Origin: CAVQGZ01 sp964356295 | GTDB lineage: Bacteria; Actinomycetota; Actinomycetes; Jiangellales; Jiangellaceae | Assembly: GCA_964356295.1 (NCBI GenBank) | Contig: CAYHHE010000061.1 | Span: 1-18,171, forward strand | Direction: 5' to 3' | DNA: 18,171 nt | Shown here: one piece after another, positions 6,028-13,784 of the stretch | Layout of the letters: each line of letters begins with the position of its first letter | Numbering within the stretch: the first letter of the stretch is position 1 | Program-made: the position numbers and the translations under genes | Notes under the pieces: generated by a model | What the model was told of the DNA's origin: nothing | The model's database searches: none | Seen by the model: only the letters and a program-made list of their open reading frames with translations

Positions 6028-8421
6028 TCAGGGTAAGGGGACGGTGAGCGCGCCGCCGGGGTCGACCGCGAAGGACTCCCCGCGGACGCGCAGGCGCAAC
6101 GGTTCCCCGACATGCCGGCGTCCGCTCACCTGGAGGGCCTGCTGGGTGAGGTGGACCTCCAAGCCGTAGTGCTGCCGGTAGCGGATGCGGAAGCGGAGGT
6201 TCTTGACCTCCTGGGGCAGGAACGGGTCGAAGCGCAGCTCATCGCCCCGTGTCTCGATCCCGGTGAACCCCCGCTGCAGCAGGTCGACCGTTCCCACCAT
6301 GGCGCCGAGGTGGACGCCCTCCTGGGTGGTGCCCCCCTGGATGTCGCTGACATCGCTCTCCAACGCCTCCATGAACAGCCTCCAGGCCTCGTCCCGGTCG
6401 ATGCGGGCCAGCACCCAGGCGTGCACGAGCTTGGACAGGGTCGAGCCGTGCGCCGTTCGCTGCAGGTAGAAGTCGACGCAGCGGGCGGGCAGCAGCCGGT
6501 CGTACGGATACCCGAGCCGCTCGACGATGTCGGAGATCTCTTCCTGCGACAGTAGGTAGAACAGCATGAGGACGTCGGCCTGCTTGCTGAGCCGGTAGTT
6601 GTTCGTCGAGTCACCCTCGGCCTCCAGGATGCGGTCCAGGCGTCCGATGTTGCCGTAGCGGGCCCGGTAGTCCTCCCAGTCCAGCTCGGCGAGCCGTTCG
6701 TAGCCCTCGAACTGGCTCAGCACCCCGTCGTGCCAGGCCAGGCGCATCTTGCGGGTCATGTGCTCCCACCGCTCGAGGTCGCTGCGGCGGATGTCGAGCA
6801 GGTCGAGCAGCTGCCGCCGACGGCGGTCGGGCAGGATCTCCACACAGCGCAGCGCACGCTGCAGCAGCCACACCACCATGACGTTGGTGTAGGCGTTGTT
6901 GTCCAGGCCGGGCTCCTCGCGCCACGGGTAGGCGTCGTGGTACTCGTCAGGTCCCATGACGCCGCAGATGTCGTAGCGGTCGTCGGCGCGGTCGTAGGTG
7001 GCGATGCTGGCCCAGAACCGGGCGATCTCGAACAGCAGCTCGGCGCCGTAGGTGGCCAGGAAGTCCAGGTCGGCGGTGGCCTCGTAGTACTGCCACACGT
7101 TGTAGGCGACGGCGACGTTGATGTGGCGCTGGCGGTGCGACTCGTCGGGCAGCCAGTGCCCGGACGCGGGGTTGAGGTGAAGCGTCTGGGTCTCCTCGCG
7201 TCCGTTGGCGCCGCTCTGCCAGGGGAACATCGCCCCCTGGTGGCCAGCGGTGGCGGCCATCTTGCGGGCCTGCGGCAGCCGCCTCCAGCGGTAGAGCAGC
7301 AGCGACTTCGACACCTCGGGCATGCGCAGGTTGAGGAATGGGTAGACGAAGGTCTCGTCCCAGAAGATGTGCCCCCGGTAGGCCTCCCCGTGCAGCCCGC
7401 GGGCCGGGATGCCGGCGTCGAGGTCGATGCTGTGGCTGGACACGGTCTGAAGCAGGTGGAACAGGTGCAGCCGGAGCACCATCTGGGTGCGGTCCTCGGT
7501 ATCCAGCGAGAGGTCGCATCGGGCCCACAGGTGGTCCCAGGCCAGGACGTGCCGTCGCAGCATCTCGTCGAAGTCGGGCATGCACAGCGCTTTCTCCCGT
7601 GCCTCGCTGAACGGCTCGGACAGCGCCCGGTCGATCGAGGTGTAGATCGCCACGACCTTGTCGACGGTGTACTCCCGGTGCGGACGCACCTCGAGCGTGA
7701 TGTCCTGCCAGGCGTGGTCCTCGGCGATAACGGGTGTCGTCTCGACGTCGATCGGTACGTCCTCCATCAGCGCTCGGTGGCGAGCTGCCACGCCGATCTC
7801 GACGCGGGACTGGGTGGTCCGCACCCCCACCGACACGCCGGTCTTGTTCAGCTCCTCGGCGGTGACGCAGACCAGGTGCTCGTCGCCGAGCCCGGCGTAG
7901 CGGGCCACACCGCTGTTGCGCACCCGGGCGTCGATGCCGCTGCGGACGGTGATGGTGCCCTCGTAGTTCTCCGCGACGAGCGTGGTCTCCAGCCCGGCGC
8001 AGAACGGGTCGGCCATCGACACCAGCCGCCGCTGCGCCACCGCGGTGATCCGGCCCTGCTCGTCGACGAGTCGGAACCTGCGGGTGAGCACGCCGCGCCG
8101 CATGTCGAGCTCCTGAACGTAGTCTTCGATGCGGTCCCGGTCGACGTCGAGCCACGGGCCGTCCTCGACGCGCAGGGTGAGCGACTGCCAGTTGGGCAGG
8201 TTGACCATCGACTCGTTCTCCACCTGCTGACCCTGGATCGTCACCGCGAGCCGGTTGAAGACCCCGGCGGCGTACGTCCCCGGGTAGTGCGGTCCTCCGG
8301 CCGGGGCCTCGGGAGCCGAGCCGCGGGTCGCGAACCGACCGTTGCCGAGCGTGCACAGCGCCTCGCGCAGCGGCTCGTTCTCAGGGTCGTAGCCGTCGTA
8401 GCGCAGCAGCCAGCCGGTCAT
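6028..8421 (-). CDS. Glycoside hydrolase family 65 protein (trehalose/maltose/kojibiose phosphorylase-like)
   Basis: The protein has 797 residues, the normal GH65 length: an N-terminal beta-sandwich (about 1-270), a linker, an (alpha/alpha)6 barrel (about 310-720) and a short C-terminal beta sheet. Visible GH65 motifs are RGHIFWDE (349-356), the general acid E493 in GPDEYHD (490-496), K613-Q614 in SKQADVLML, and the phosphate-loop region AHGSTLS (657-663), with GGTTQEGVHLGAM at 696-708. In family phosphorylases such residues hold glucose and phosphate, giving beta-glucose-1-phosphate plus a sugar. Neighbouring otsA/otsB suggest trehalose as substrate, but maltose, kojibiose or plain hydrolysis cannot be excluded. 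No signal peptide, so cytoplasmic. ATGA overlap with the HAD gene shows coupling. The HAD-GH65 gene pair recalls Rv3400-Rv3401 of M. tuberculosis. Confidence 0.92.
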   Translation of the reverse strand: MTGWLLRYDGYDPENEPLREALCTLGNGRFATRGSAPEAPAGGPHYPGTYAAGVFNRLAVTIQGQQVENESMVNLPNWQSLTLRVEDGPWLDVDRDRIEDYVQELDMRRGVLTRRFRLVDEQGRITAVAQRRLVSMADPFCAGLETTLVAENYEGTITVRSGIDARVRNSGVARYAGLGDEHLVCVTAEELNKTGVSVGVRTTQSRVEIGVAARHRALMEDVPIDVETTPVIAEDHAWQDITLEVRPHREYTVDKVVAIYTSIDRALSEPFSEAREKALCMPDFDEMLRRHVLAWDHLWARCDLSLDTEDRTQMVLRLHLFHLLQTVSSHSIDLDAGIPARGLHGEAYRGHIFWDETFVYPFLNLRMPEVSKSLLLYRWRRLPQARKMAATAGHQGAMFPWQSGANGREETQTLHLNPASGHWLPDESHRQRHINVAVAYNVWQYYEATADLDFLATYGAELLFEIARFWASIATYDRADDRYDICGVMGPDEYHDAYPWREEPGLDNNAYTNVMVVWLLQRALRCVEILPDRRRRQLLDLLDIRRSDLERWEHMTRKMRLAWHDGVLSQFEGYERLAELDWEDYRARYGNIGRLDRILEAEGDSTNNYRLSKQADVLMLFYLLSQEEISDIVERLGYPYDRLLPARCVDFYLQRTAHGSTLSKLVHAWVLARIDRDEAWRLFMEALESDVSDIQGGTTQEGVHLGAMVGTVDLLQRGFTGIETRGDELRFDPFLPQEVKNLRFRIRYRQHYGLEVHLTQQALQVSGRRHVGEPLRLRVRGESFAVDPGGALTVPLP

Positions 8422-9170
8422 GCCGAGCTCCCCTCCGAGGCGACCTCGATCTCGTCCAGACGGTTAACCACCACGTCCGCACCTTCCTGGGCCAGCCGCG
8501 GCCCGTGCTCGTCGCCGCCGGTGCGGTCGACCCCGATGACCAGGGCGAACCCGCCTGCTCGGCCCGCCTGAACCCCTGACACCGCGTCCTCGACGATGGC
8601 GGTGCGTCCCACATCGGCACCGACCCGGCGCATCGCCTCCAGGAACACGTCCGGATTCGGCTTCCCGGGCAGCCCGAGGTCGGCGGCGACGATCCCGTCC
8701 ACCCGAACCTCGAAGAGGTCGCTCAGGCCCCCACCGCCGAGCACCGGTTCGGCGTTGCGGGACGCGGTGATGAGCGCGGTGTGGACCCCCGCGTCCCGAA
8801 GCGCGCGGATGAACGCGATGGTGTCCTCGAAGGCCACGACACCATCACGGCTGAGCGCATCGAGGAAGTAGCGGTTCTTGCGGGTCGACAGCTCCTCGAC
8901 CAGGTCCGGTGCCGGCTCGACCCCGCGCGAGCGCAGGAACGAGGCGACCCCGTCCTCACGGCGCTTCCCGTCGACGTAGGCGAGGTAGTCGTCCTCGGTG
9001 AACGGGACGAACTCCTCGCCCGCCTCCTCGGCCCTCCCGCGCAGGAAGTCGTCGAACAGCCGCTTCCACGCCGCGCGGTGCACCCGCGCGGTGTCGGTGA
9101 GCACCCCGTCCATGTCGAAGACGACAGCGTCCACGGGCAGGGGGGTATCCAGCAGGGATCCGGTCAGCAT
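8418..9170 (-). CDS. HAD hydrolase, beta-phosphoglucomutase family
   Basis: The protein has 250 residues with a Rossmann HAD core and a helical cap. DMDGVLTDTARVH (19-31) carries both aspartates (D19, D21) plus T27 and H31, which match T16 and H20 of Lactococcus beta-phosphoglucomutase; GKRRED (68-73) supplies the cap arginine, S137 (ITAS), K170 (GKPNPD) and E194-D195 (VEDAVSG) complete the active site. The likely reaction is beta-glucose-1-P to glucose-6-P, the direct product route of a GH65 phosphorylase, and its stop overlaps the GH65 ATG by 4 bp. ATG 9170 was chosen because the motif-I strand begins about 14 residues later; GTG at 9176 is also possible. The upstream open frame belongs to the antisense of the membrane gene. 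A phosphatase role remains possible. Confidence 0.88.
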   Translation of the reverse strand: MLTGSLLDTPLPVDAVVFDMDGVLTDTARVHRAAWKRLFDDFLRGRAEEAGEEFVPFTEDDYLAYVDGKRREDGVASFLRSRGVEPAPDLVEELSTRKNRYFLDALSRDGVVAFEDTIAFIRALRDAGVHTALITASRNAEPVLGGGGLSDLFEVRVDGIVAADLGLPGKPNPDVFLEAMRRVGADVGRTAIVEDAVSGVQAGRAGGFALVIGVDRTGGDEHGPRLAQEGADVVVNRLDEIEVASEGSSA

Positions 9171-9219
9171 CGCCACCGCCCTACTGTGGCAGAGACAGCG
9201 CCTGTATGGGCATCCCAAG

Positions 9220-10404
9220 TCAGGTCGGCTGCGGCCGTCGGGGCCGGACGAGCAGCTCCACCGCGATGACGGCGGCCAGGACGAGGGCTGCGACAAGAAG
9301 CGCGGTCCACCCACTGGGCTCAGGCAGCAGCACCAGGACGACCGCGCCGACCGCGACGGCGCCGACCTGCAGCGGGCGCCGGAACCGGTTGACCCACGCC
9401 GGGGCGGTGACGGGGTCGGCGCGTAGTCCCACGAGCCAGGCGCCGAGGAGAACCAGGAGCGCCACCGTGAGCACTGCCCGGTTCGCCAGCCGCAGCACTG
9501 CCACCATCTGGTCGAACAGGGCCTCGCTCGCCTGCGCGACCAGCACGAGGTCCGAGCCGCCGACGAGGGCACTGCGCGCCAGCGCGAGCAGCGCAGCGAG
9601 CAGCAGGGTGCCCACGACCACGGACGCAGCCGCCACCATGAGCCCGCTGCGCCATCGAGGTGCGGCGAGCACCACGCCGGCGGCGACCAGCAGAGCCACC
9701 ACCCACATCCAGGCCCCGACGACGTCGAGCAGGCGCAGTGCGGCCTGGACGGCGGCAAGCGCGTCGCTCTCGAACAGAACGAACGAGGCCTCGCTGCGGG
9801 GGATCAGCCCGGCGACGGTGCCCAGCCCGGCGTCGTCCAGCCCAGCCCGGACGGCGTCGAGGAACACCTCGGTGCGCATGGTGACCTGGTTGCCCGACAC
9901 CTCGACGAGGCCGGCGTCACCGGTGAGCGCCCCGACGATCTGCTCGTGGCCAGTGCGGTTCGCCTCCTCCCAGGCGGTGGCGAAGGCGTCGCTGCTCACC
10001 ACGCGGCCCACACCGGTTCGGACGCTGTCCTCCAGACCGCTCACCACGGGGCTGAGCAGGCGGTCCAATGCCTGGGCGGCGTCGTCGAGGGGCAGGGCAT
10101 CCAGGGACAGGGCCTCGAGGGCCTGGTCCACCAGGGTGTCCACGTCCAGTGCAGCGAGCACCTGGGTGCTGATCTGGTCGGTCAGGTCAGCCTGGAAGCC
10201 GGGGTCATGGACCAGCGGAGCGACCGTGGCGACGTAGCGCTCGGTGTCGAAGACGATGCCGCGAGCCCAGGACCCGGCAATGGCCAGCGGGGTGAGCACC
10301 GCGAGGCCGACGGCCAGCAGCCAGGTCAGCAGCCAGCGTCCGAGCTGGCTGGAGTCGCCGCCCGCGTCCGCGGCGGTCTCGGCCGGGCGGACCTCAGGGA
10401 CCAT
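9220..10404 (-). CDS. Six-TM membrane protein with large extracytoplasmic loop, unknown function
   Basis: The product has 394 residues. One TM at about 24-46 is followed by a hydrophilic region of roughly 180 residues (about 47-225), then TMs at about 226-248, 253-275, 304-326, 345-361 and 364-386 and a short basic tail. The loop is rich in Asp/Leu/Ala, has no Cys, and starts FDTERYVATVAPLVHDPGFQ; this pattern recurs in actinobacterial membrane proteins of no known role, as far as I can recall. ATG at 10404 lies 11 bp inside the otsB coding end, with no good ribosome site, so translation is probably coupled to otsB. That link suggests a role in trehalose or envelope physiology, for example export or sensing, but no transporter family motif is visible. 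The long upstream extension of this frame is antisense noise within otsB. Confidence 0.8.
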   Translation of the reverse strand: MVPEVRPAETAADAGGDSSQLGRWLLTWLLAVGLAVLTPLAIAGSWARGIVFDTERYVATVAPLVHDPGFQADLTDQISTQVLAALDVDTLVDQALEALSLDALPLDDAAQALDRLLSPVVSGLEDSVRTGVGRVVSSDAFATAWEEANRTGHEQIVGALTGDAGLVEVSGNQVTMRTEVFLDAVRAGLDDAGLGTVAGLIPRSEASFVLFESDALAAVQAALRLLDVVGAWMWVVALLVAAGVVLAAPRWRSGLMVAAASVVVGTLLLAALLALARSALVGGSDLVLVAQASEALFDQMVAVLRLANRAVLTVALLVLLGAWLVGLRADPVTAPAWVNRFRRPLQVGAVAVGAVVLVLLPEPSGWTALLVAALVLAAVIAVELLVRPRRPQPT

Positions 10405-11224
10405 GGTCGATGGCGTCGGCCAGGACGCCCAGCGTCCGCACCACACCCGGCGGCCCGTCCACGACCAGGTCGGCGCGCTCGCGCAAGGCGGCCGGGGTCT
10501 CGGCGGAGTCACTGCACACGACCAAGCCGTGCACACCGCTGCTGCGCAGGTCGGCCAGGGCGTCCAGCGCGGGCAGGTCGCCGAGGTCGTCCCCGGCGAA
10601 CAGCACGGCGGCCGCGCCGGTCTGCTCGACCACCGTGCGCAGGGCACCGCCCTTGTCGGTCCCGGCAGGCCGCAGCTCGAGTACGAAGCGTCCAGGGACC
10701 AGCTCGAGGCCGGTCTGCTCGGCCAGGTCGGCCGTGAACGGCTTGGCCGCGTCGAAGGCACTCGCGGGGTCGGCGGCGTTGCGGGTGTGCAGCGCAACCG
10801 AGTGGTGCTTGTCCTCCACCGTCATGCCGGGGTCACCGGCGGCGACGTACTCGTGCAGCCGTTCGCGGGCCTGCGCCACACCAGGACGGGGCTCCGGCGA
10901 GCTCAGCGTGCCGTCCTGCCAGCGCTGCAGCCCGTAGTGCCCCAGCAGCATCAGCCCGGGTACGACACCGAGCCCGCCGAGGTCCAGCGCCGCCTGCACC
11001 GGACGCCCGGTGATGACCGCGATACGCACCCCCCGCTCGGCCAGCGCCACGAGCGCGTCTACCGCGCCCGGCTGGGCCACCGCGTCCTCGGGGCGGGGGA
11101 CGATCGGGGCCAACGTCCCGTCGTAGTCCAGGGCGATCATGCCCGTGCTCGGGGCGGTGACCAGGCGAGCCCAGGCGTCGCGGCCCTCGGTGGTTCGCAG
11201 GTCTTCGGCTGGGTCCTTTGGCAC
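10394..11224 (-). CDS. otsB: Trehalose-6-phosphate phosphatase
   Basis: The protein has 276 residues and all motifs of the HAD-type trehalose phosphatase: LDYDGTLAPI with nucleophile D33 and acid D35, ITGR (71-74), GHYGLQ (95-100), EDKHHSVALH (137-146), ELRPAGTDKGG with K191 (183-193), and GDDLGD (211-216). It removes phosphate from trehalose-6-phosphate made by OtsA, in the cytoplasm. It lacks the long N-terminal extension of mycobacterial OtsB2-type proteins. The start is GTG at 11224; TACCGT lies six bases upstream and there is no ribosome site, so the mRNA is probably leaderless. The gene is divergent from otsA with 58 bp between starts, and its 3' end overlaps the next membrane gene by 11 bp. 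Confidence 0.95.
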   Translation of the reverse strand: MPKDPAEDLRTTEGRDAWARLVTAPSTGMIALDYDGTLAPIVPRPEDAVAQPGAVDALVALAERGVRIAVITGRPVQAALDLGGLGVVPGLMLLGHYGLQRWQDGTLSSPEPRPGVAQARERLHEYVAAGDPGMTVEDKHHSVALHTRNAADPASAFDAAKPFTADLAEQTGLELVPGRFVLELRPAGTDKGGALRTVVEQTGAAAVLFAGDDLGDLPALDALADLRSSGVHGLVVCSDSAETPAALRERADLVVDGPPGVVRTLGVLADAIDHGP

Positions 11225-11230
11225 GCCACA

Positions 11231-11257
11231 ACGGTAGTGCGTGACCCACTACGGTAG
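11231..11257. promoter_or_regulatory. Divergent otsB/otsA promoter region with ACGGTAG repeats
   Basis: ACGGTAG occurs at 11231-11237 and 11251-11257, exactly 20 bp apart. The left copy gives, on the minus strand, TACCGT (11231-11236) six bases before the otsB GTG. The right copy gives TACGGT (11250-11255) on the plus strand, a fitting -10 for otsA with a short leader. GTAGTG (11234-11239) and CACTAC (11247-11252) form a dyad with a 7-bp spacer between the two. No good -35 boxes are seen, which suggests an activator or an alternative sigma factor. Confidence 0.45.
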
Positions 11258-11264
11258 GTGGGCC

Positions 11265-11274
11265 GAGGAGGAGG
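11265..11274 (+). promoter_or_regulatory. Ribosome binding site that fixes the otsA start
   Basis: GAGGAGGAGG ends 8 nt before GTG 11283. This strong site decides for that start over the ATG-less upstream extension of the frame to 11241, which would put the site inside the coding region. Confidence 0.75.
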
Positions 11275-11282
11275 CGATTCTC

Positions 11283-12725
11283 GTGAGTATCAACGGCGAG
11301 CCCCCACCGCCGGCTTCGGCCGCACACAGCCAGTTCGTCGTCGTGGCGAACCGGCTCCCCGTCGACCGTACGGTCGCACCGGACGGGACCGAGGGGTGGA
11401 AGCGCAGCCCCGGCGGGCTGGTGAGCGCGCTGGCCCCGGTCATGCGCAAGCAGGACGGCTCGTGGATCGGATGGGTCGGCTCCCCTGACGAGGCGCCCGA
11501 GCCGTTCCATTCCGACGGCATGGACCTGGTGGCGGTTCAGCTGAGCGACCAGGAGATCGCCGACTACTACGAGGGTTTCTCGAACGCGACTCTGTGGCCG
11601 CTCTACCACGACGTCATCGTCCCCGCTGAGTACCACCGGGAATGGTGGGACGCCTACGTCCGGGTCAATCGCCGGTTCGCCGCGGCAGCAGCCGAGGTCG
11701 CCGCGGAGGGTGCAGTGGTCTGGGTGCAGGACTACCAGCTTCAGCTGGTCCCCATGCAGCTGCGCGAGCTGCGGCCGGATCTGCAGATCGGGTTCTTCCT
11801 GCACATCCCGTTCCCCCCCCAGGAGTTGTTCGCCCAGCTCCCGTGGCGGGGTCAGATCATGCACGGTTTGCTGGGTGCGGACCTGGTGGGCTTCCAGCGA
11901 CAGGGGGCGGTGGGCAACTTCCTCGACATCGTCTGTCGGTACACCCCCGCTCGGCGGGTGTCGGCCAGCCAGGTGATCATCGACGGTCGGCGGGTGAGCG
12001 CCGGGGCGTTCCCGATCTCCCTTGACGTGGACGAGGTCGAGTCGCTGGCCAAAGAGCCCGCGGTGCAGGATCGAGCGCAGGCCATCAGGGCCGAGCTCGG
12101 GGCACCCCAGCACGTTCTGCTCGGCATCGACCGGCTCGACTACACCAAAGGCATCCGCCACCGTCTCAAGGCGTGGTCGGAGCTGCTCTCCGACGGGGAG
12201 GTGACGCCGGAGGACGCCGTCTTCGTGCAGGTCGCCACACCGAGCAGGGAGCGGGTCGATGCCTACCAGTCCCTGCGCGGCGAGATCGAGCTCGAGGTGG
12301 GCCACATCAACGGAGAGCACGGCCGGATCGGGATCTCCCCGTTGCACTACCTGCACGCCACCTACGACCGGCGCGAGCTCGTGGCCATCTACCTGGCTGC
12401 CGACGTCGCGGTGGTGACTCCGCTGCGGGACGGCATGAACCTCGTCGCGAAGGAGTACGTGGCCGCGCGGGTGGACGATCGCGGGGTCGTGGTGCTCTCG
12501 GAGTTCGCCGGGGCCGCCGACCAGCTCACCGACGCCGTGCTGGTGAACCCGCACGACATCGACGGGCTCAAGGCCGCACTCCTCGAGGCGATCAACATGC
12601 CCGAGCAGGAGCAGGAGCGGCGGATGAGGGCGATGCGCTCGCAGGTACGTACCCACGACGTCACCCGATGGGCCGACGAGTTCATCACTGCCCTGCGCGA
12701 AGCCTGCGCGTCGCGCCAGCACTGA
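11283..12725 (+). CDS. otsA: Trehalose-6-phosphate synthase (GT20)
   Basis: The protein has 480 residues from GTG 11283. It aligns by eye to mycobacterial OtsA throughout: VANRLP (21-26), the RSPGGL loop (41-46), YYEGFSNATLWPLYHD (95-110), WVQDYQL (147-153), FFLHIPFP (171-178), the GT-B nucleotide-side motif DRLDYTKG (283-290), TPSRERV, and DGMNLVAKEY near the C-terminal half. It transfers glucose from UDP-, ADP- or GDP-glucose to glucose-6-phosphate; donor choice cannot be read here. Trehalose from this route serves as osmolyte, carbon store and, in mycolate-bearing relatives, lipid carrier. A run of eight C (11813-11820) encodes the conserved FPP of HIPFPP and is a possible slippage point. 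otsB is divergent next door, forming the two-step pathway. Confidence 0.97.
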   Translation: MSINGEPPPPASAAHSQFVVVANRLPVDRTVAPDGTEGWKRSPGGLVSALAPVMRKQDGSWIGWVGSPDEAPEPFHSDGMDLVAVQLSDQEIADYYEGFSNATLWPLYHDVIVPAEYHREWWDAYVRVNRRFAAAAAEVAAEGAVVWVQDYQLQLVPMQLRELRPDLQIGFFLHIPFPPQELFAQLPWRGQIMHGLLGADLVGFQRQGAVGNFLDIVCRYTPARRVSASQVIIDGRRVSAGAFPISLDVDEVESLAKEPAVQDRAQAIRAELGAPQHVLLGIDRLDYTKGIRHRLKAWSELLSDGEVTPEDAVFVQVATPSRERVDAYQSLRGEIELEVGHINGEHGRIGISPLHYLHATYDRRELVAIYLAADVAVVTPLRDGMNLVAKEYVAARVDDRGVVVLSEFAGAADQLTDAVLVNPHDIDGLKAALLEAINMPEQEQERRMRAMRSQVRTHDVTRWADEFITALREACASRQH

Positions 12726-12758
12726 TGTCCTCGGGCGCGGGTGGGCCCGCGTCATCGC

Positions 12759-12764
12759 TACGCT
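12759..12764 (+). promoter_or_regulatory. Putative -10 of a leaderless PEBP transcript
   Basis: TACGCT ends 7 bp before the ATG at 12772, and no ribosome site separates them. This spacing fits transcription starting at the ATG. The gap from the otsA stop is only 46 bp, so read-through from otsA could also contribute. Confidence 0.4.
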
Positions 12765-12771
12765 CGCGAAC

Positions 12772-13311
12772 ATGAGACTGGACCGTCCACCCGCACCGAA
12801 CCCCTATGACTACCTCCCTTCCGCGCCGTCCTTCACCGTGACCAGCGAGGACGTCAGGGATGGTGAGCCGATCGAGAAGTTCCACGCCCATGCCAGCGCC
12901 GGGGGTCAGGACCTCTCACCCCAACTGAGCTGGTCGGGCTTCCCAGCCGAGACGGCCAGCTTCGCGATCACCTGCTACGACCCGGATGTGCCCAACCACA
13001 GCGGGTGGTGGCACTGGCTGGTGGTGAACCTGCCTGCGTCGGTCACCTCTCTGCCGCGCGGCGCCGGGTCGGGGGACGGCAGCAACCTGCCGGACGGGGC
13101 GATCCAGCTGCGGTCGGACTACGGCACGCCCGGCTACGGCGGCTGCGCCCCGCCACCGGGGGACCGTCCGCACCGGTACTTCTTCGCGGTGCACGCTCTG
13201 GACGTCCCCACGCTGGGGATCGACGCCTCGGTGACACCAGCGGTGGGGAGCTTCCAGATCATCGCTCACGAGCTGGCGCGCGCGATCATCGTCCCGACCT
13301 ACGCCCACTAG
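12772..13311 (+). CDS. YbhB/YbcL family protein (PEBP, Raf-kinase-inhibitor-like)
   Basis: The protein has 179 residues, a normal bacterial PEBP length. The anion-pocket motifs are present: DLSPQLSW (47-54), YDPD (69-72), the WWHWLV stretch with H81 (79-84), and GYGGCAPPPGDRPHRYFF (121-138), where H134 and the preceding glycine/proline loop complete the pocket. The family binds phospholipid head groups or small anions; bacterial roles are poorly known. No signal peptide is seen. The gene is followed by a two-TM protein whose GTG overlaps its TAG (TAGTG), so the pair is probably co-translated. No link to trehalose is evident beyond adjacency to otsA. Confidence 0.9.
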   Translation: MRLDRPPAPNPYDYLPSAPSFTVTSEDVRDGEPIEKFHAHASAGGQDLSPQLSWSGFPAETASFAITCYDPDVPNHSGWWHWLVVNLPASVTSLPRGAGSGDGSNLPDGAIQLRSDYGTPGYGGCAPPPGDRPHRYFFAVHALDVPTLGIDASVTPAVGSFQIIAHELARAIIVPTYAH

Positions 13312-13772
13312 TGGACGGGCAGACCCCAGACGAGCGGGTCGTGGTCGGGGCGTCGATCCCGCTGGCCCTGCGCGGCCTGGGAGTCGCGGCGATCTCACTG
13401 GCCGCGGTGCTGGTCGCTGCGCTCGCAGTGAGGTCCCTGCTGGACGGGTCGGCGCGCACGTTCCTGCTGGTCCTGCTCGCTGCGCTGGCCGTCCCGCTGC
13501 TAGGGGCCCTGCTCACAGCGGTGGCTCGTCTGCTCGGCTGGGGAGCGAGGTTCATCCACTCGCCGCAGGGTTTCCAGAACAAGACCAGCCTGCTCGGAGT
13601 CGGCGAGCGCCGCGGCTCCTGGCGCGAGGTCACCGGGCTCCGCGCGATGCGCGACGTGCTGGTCATCGAGCTGGACGGCAAGCGCAGCCTGGTCGACTGC
13701 CGGGTGCTCGGCCGCACCCCGACCAGCCTCGGGGAGGAGATCCGGCCCTACGTGGGCAAGCCGCTGCGGTGA
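13311..13772 (+). CDS. Two-TM protein with small C-terminal PH-like domain, unknown function
   Basis: The product has 153 residues from GTG 13311, which overlaps the preceding TAG. Hydrophobic segments lie at about 22-44 and 50-75. The remaining 75 residues are soluble, with a strand-rich pattern (GSWREVTGLRAMRDVLVIELDGKRSLVDCRVLG, cited by range about 102-134) like bacterial PH-type domains that follow two TMs; this is a fold guess only. The frame extends far upstream in antiphase to the PEBP gene, but that part has no domain sense. It converges on the LCP gene with 12 bp between stops. A later GTG at about 13338 would still retain both TMs. Confidence 0.65.
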   Translation: MDGQTPDERVVVGASIPLALRGLGVAAISLAAVLVAALAVRSLLDGSARTFLLVLLAALAVPLLGALLTAVARLLGWGARFIHSPQGFQNKTSLLGVGERRGSWREVTGLRAMRDVLVIELDGKRSLVDCRVLGRTPTSLGEEIRPYVGKPLR

Positions 13773-13784
13773 GCGCGCCTGCGC

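Noticed and set aside
6730..8571. Plus-strand open frame of about 613 codons opposite the GH65 gene
   Set aside because: It is the antisense shadow of a GH65 gene whose motifs are intact on the other strand.
10833..12773. Minus-strand open frame of about 646 codons opposite otsA
   Set aside because: It is the shadow of otsA, which matches its family over the whole length; the shadow has no recognisable motif.
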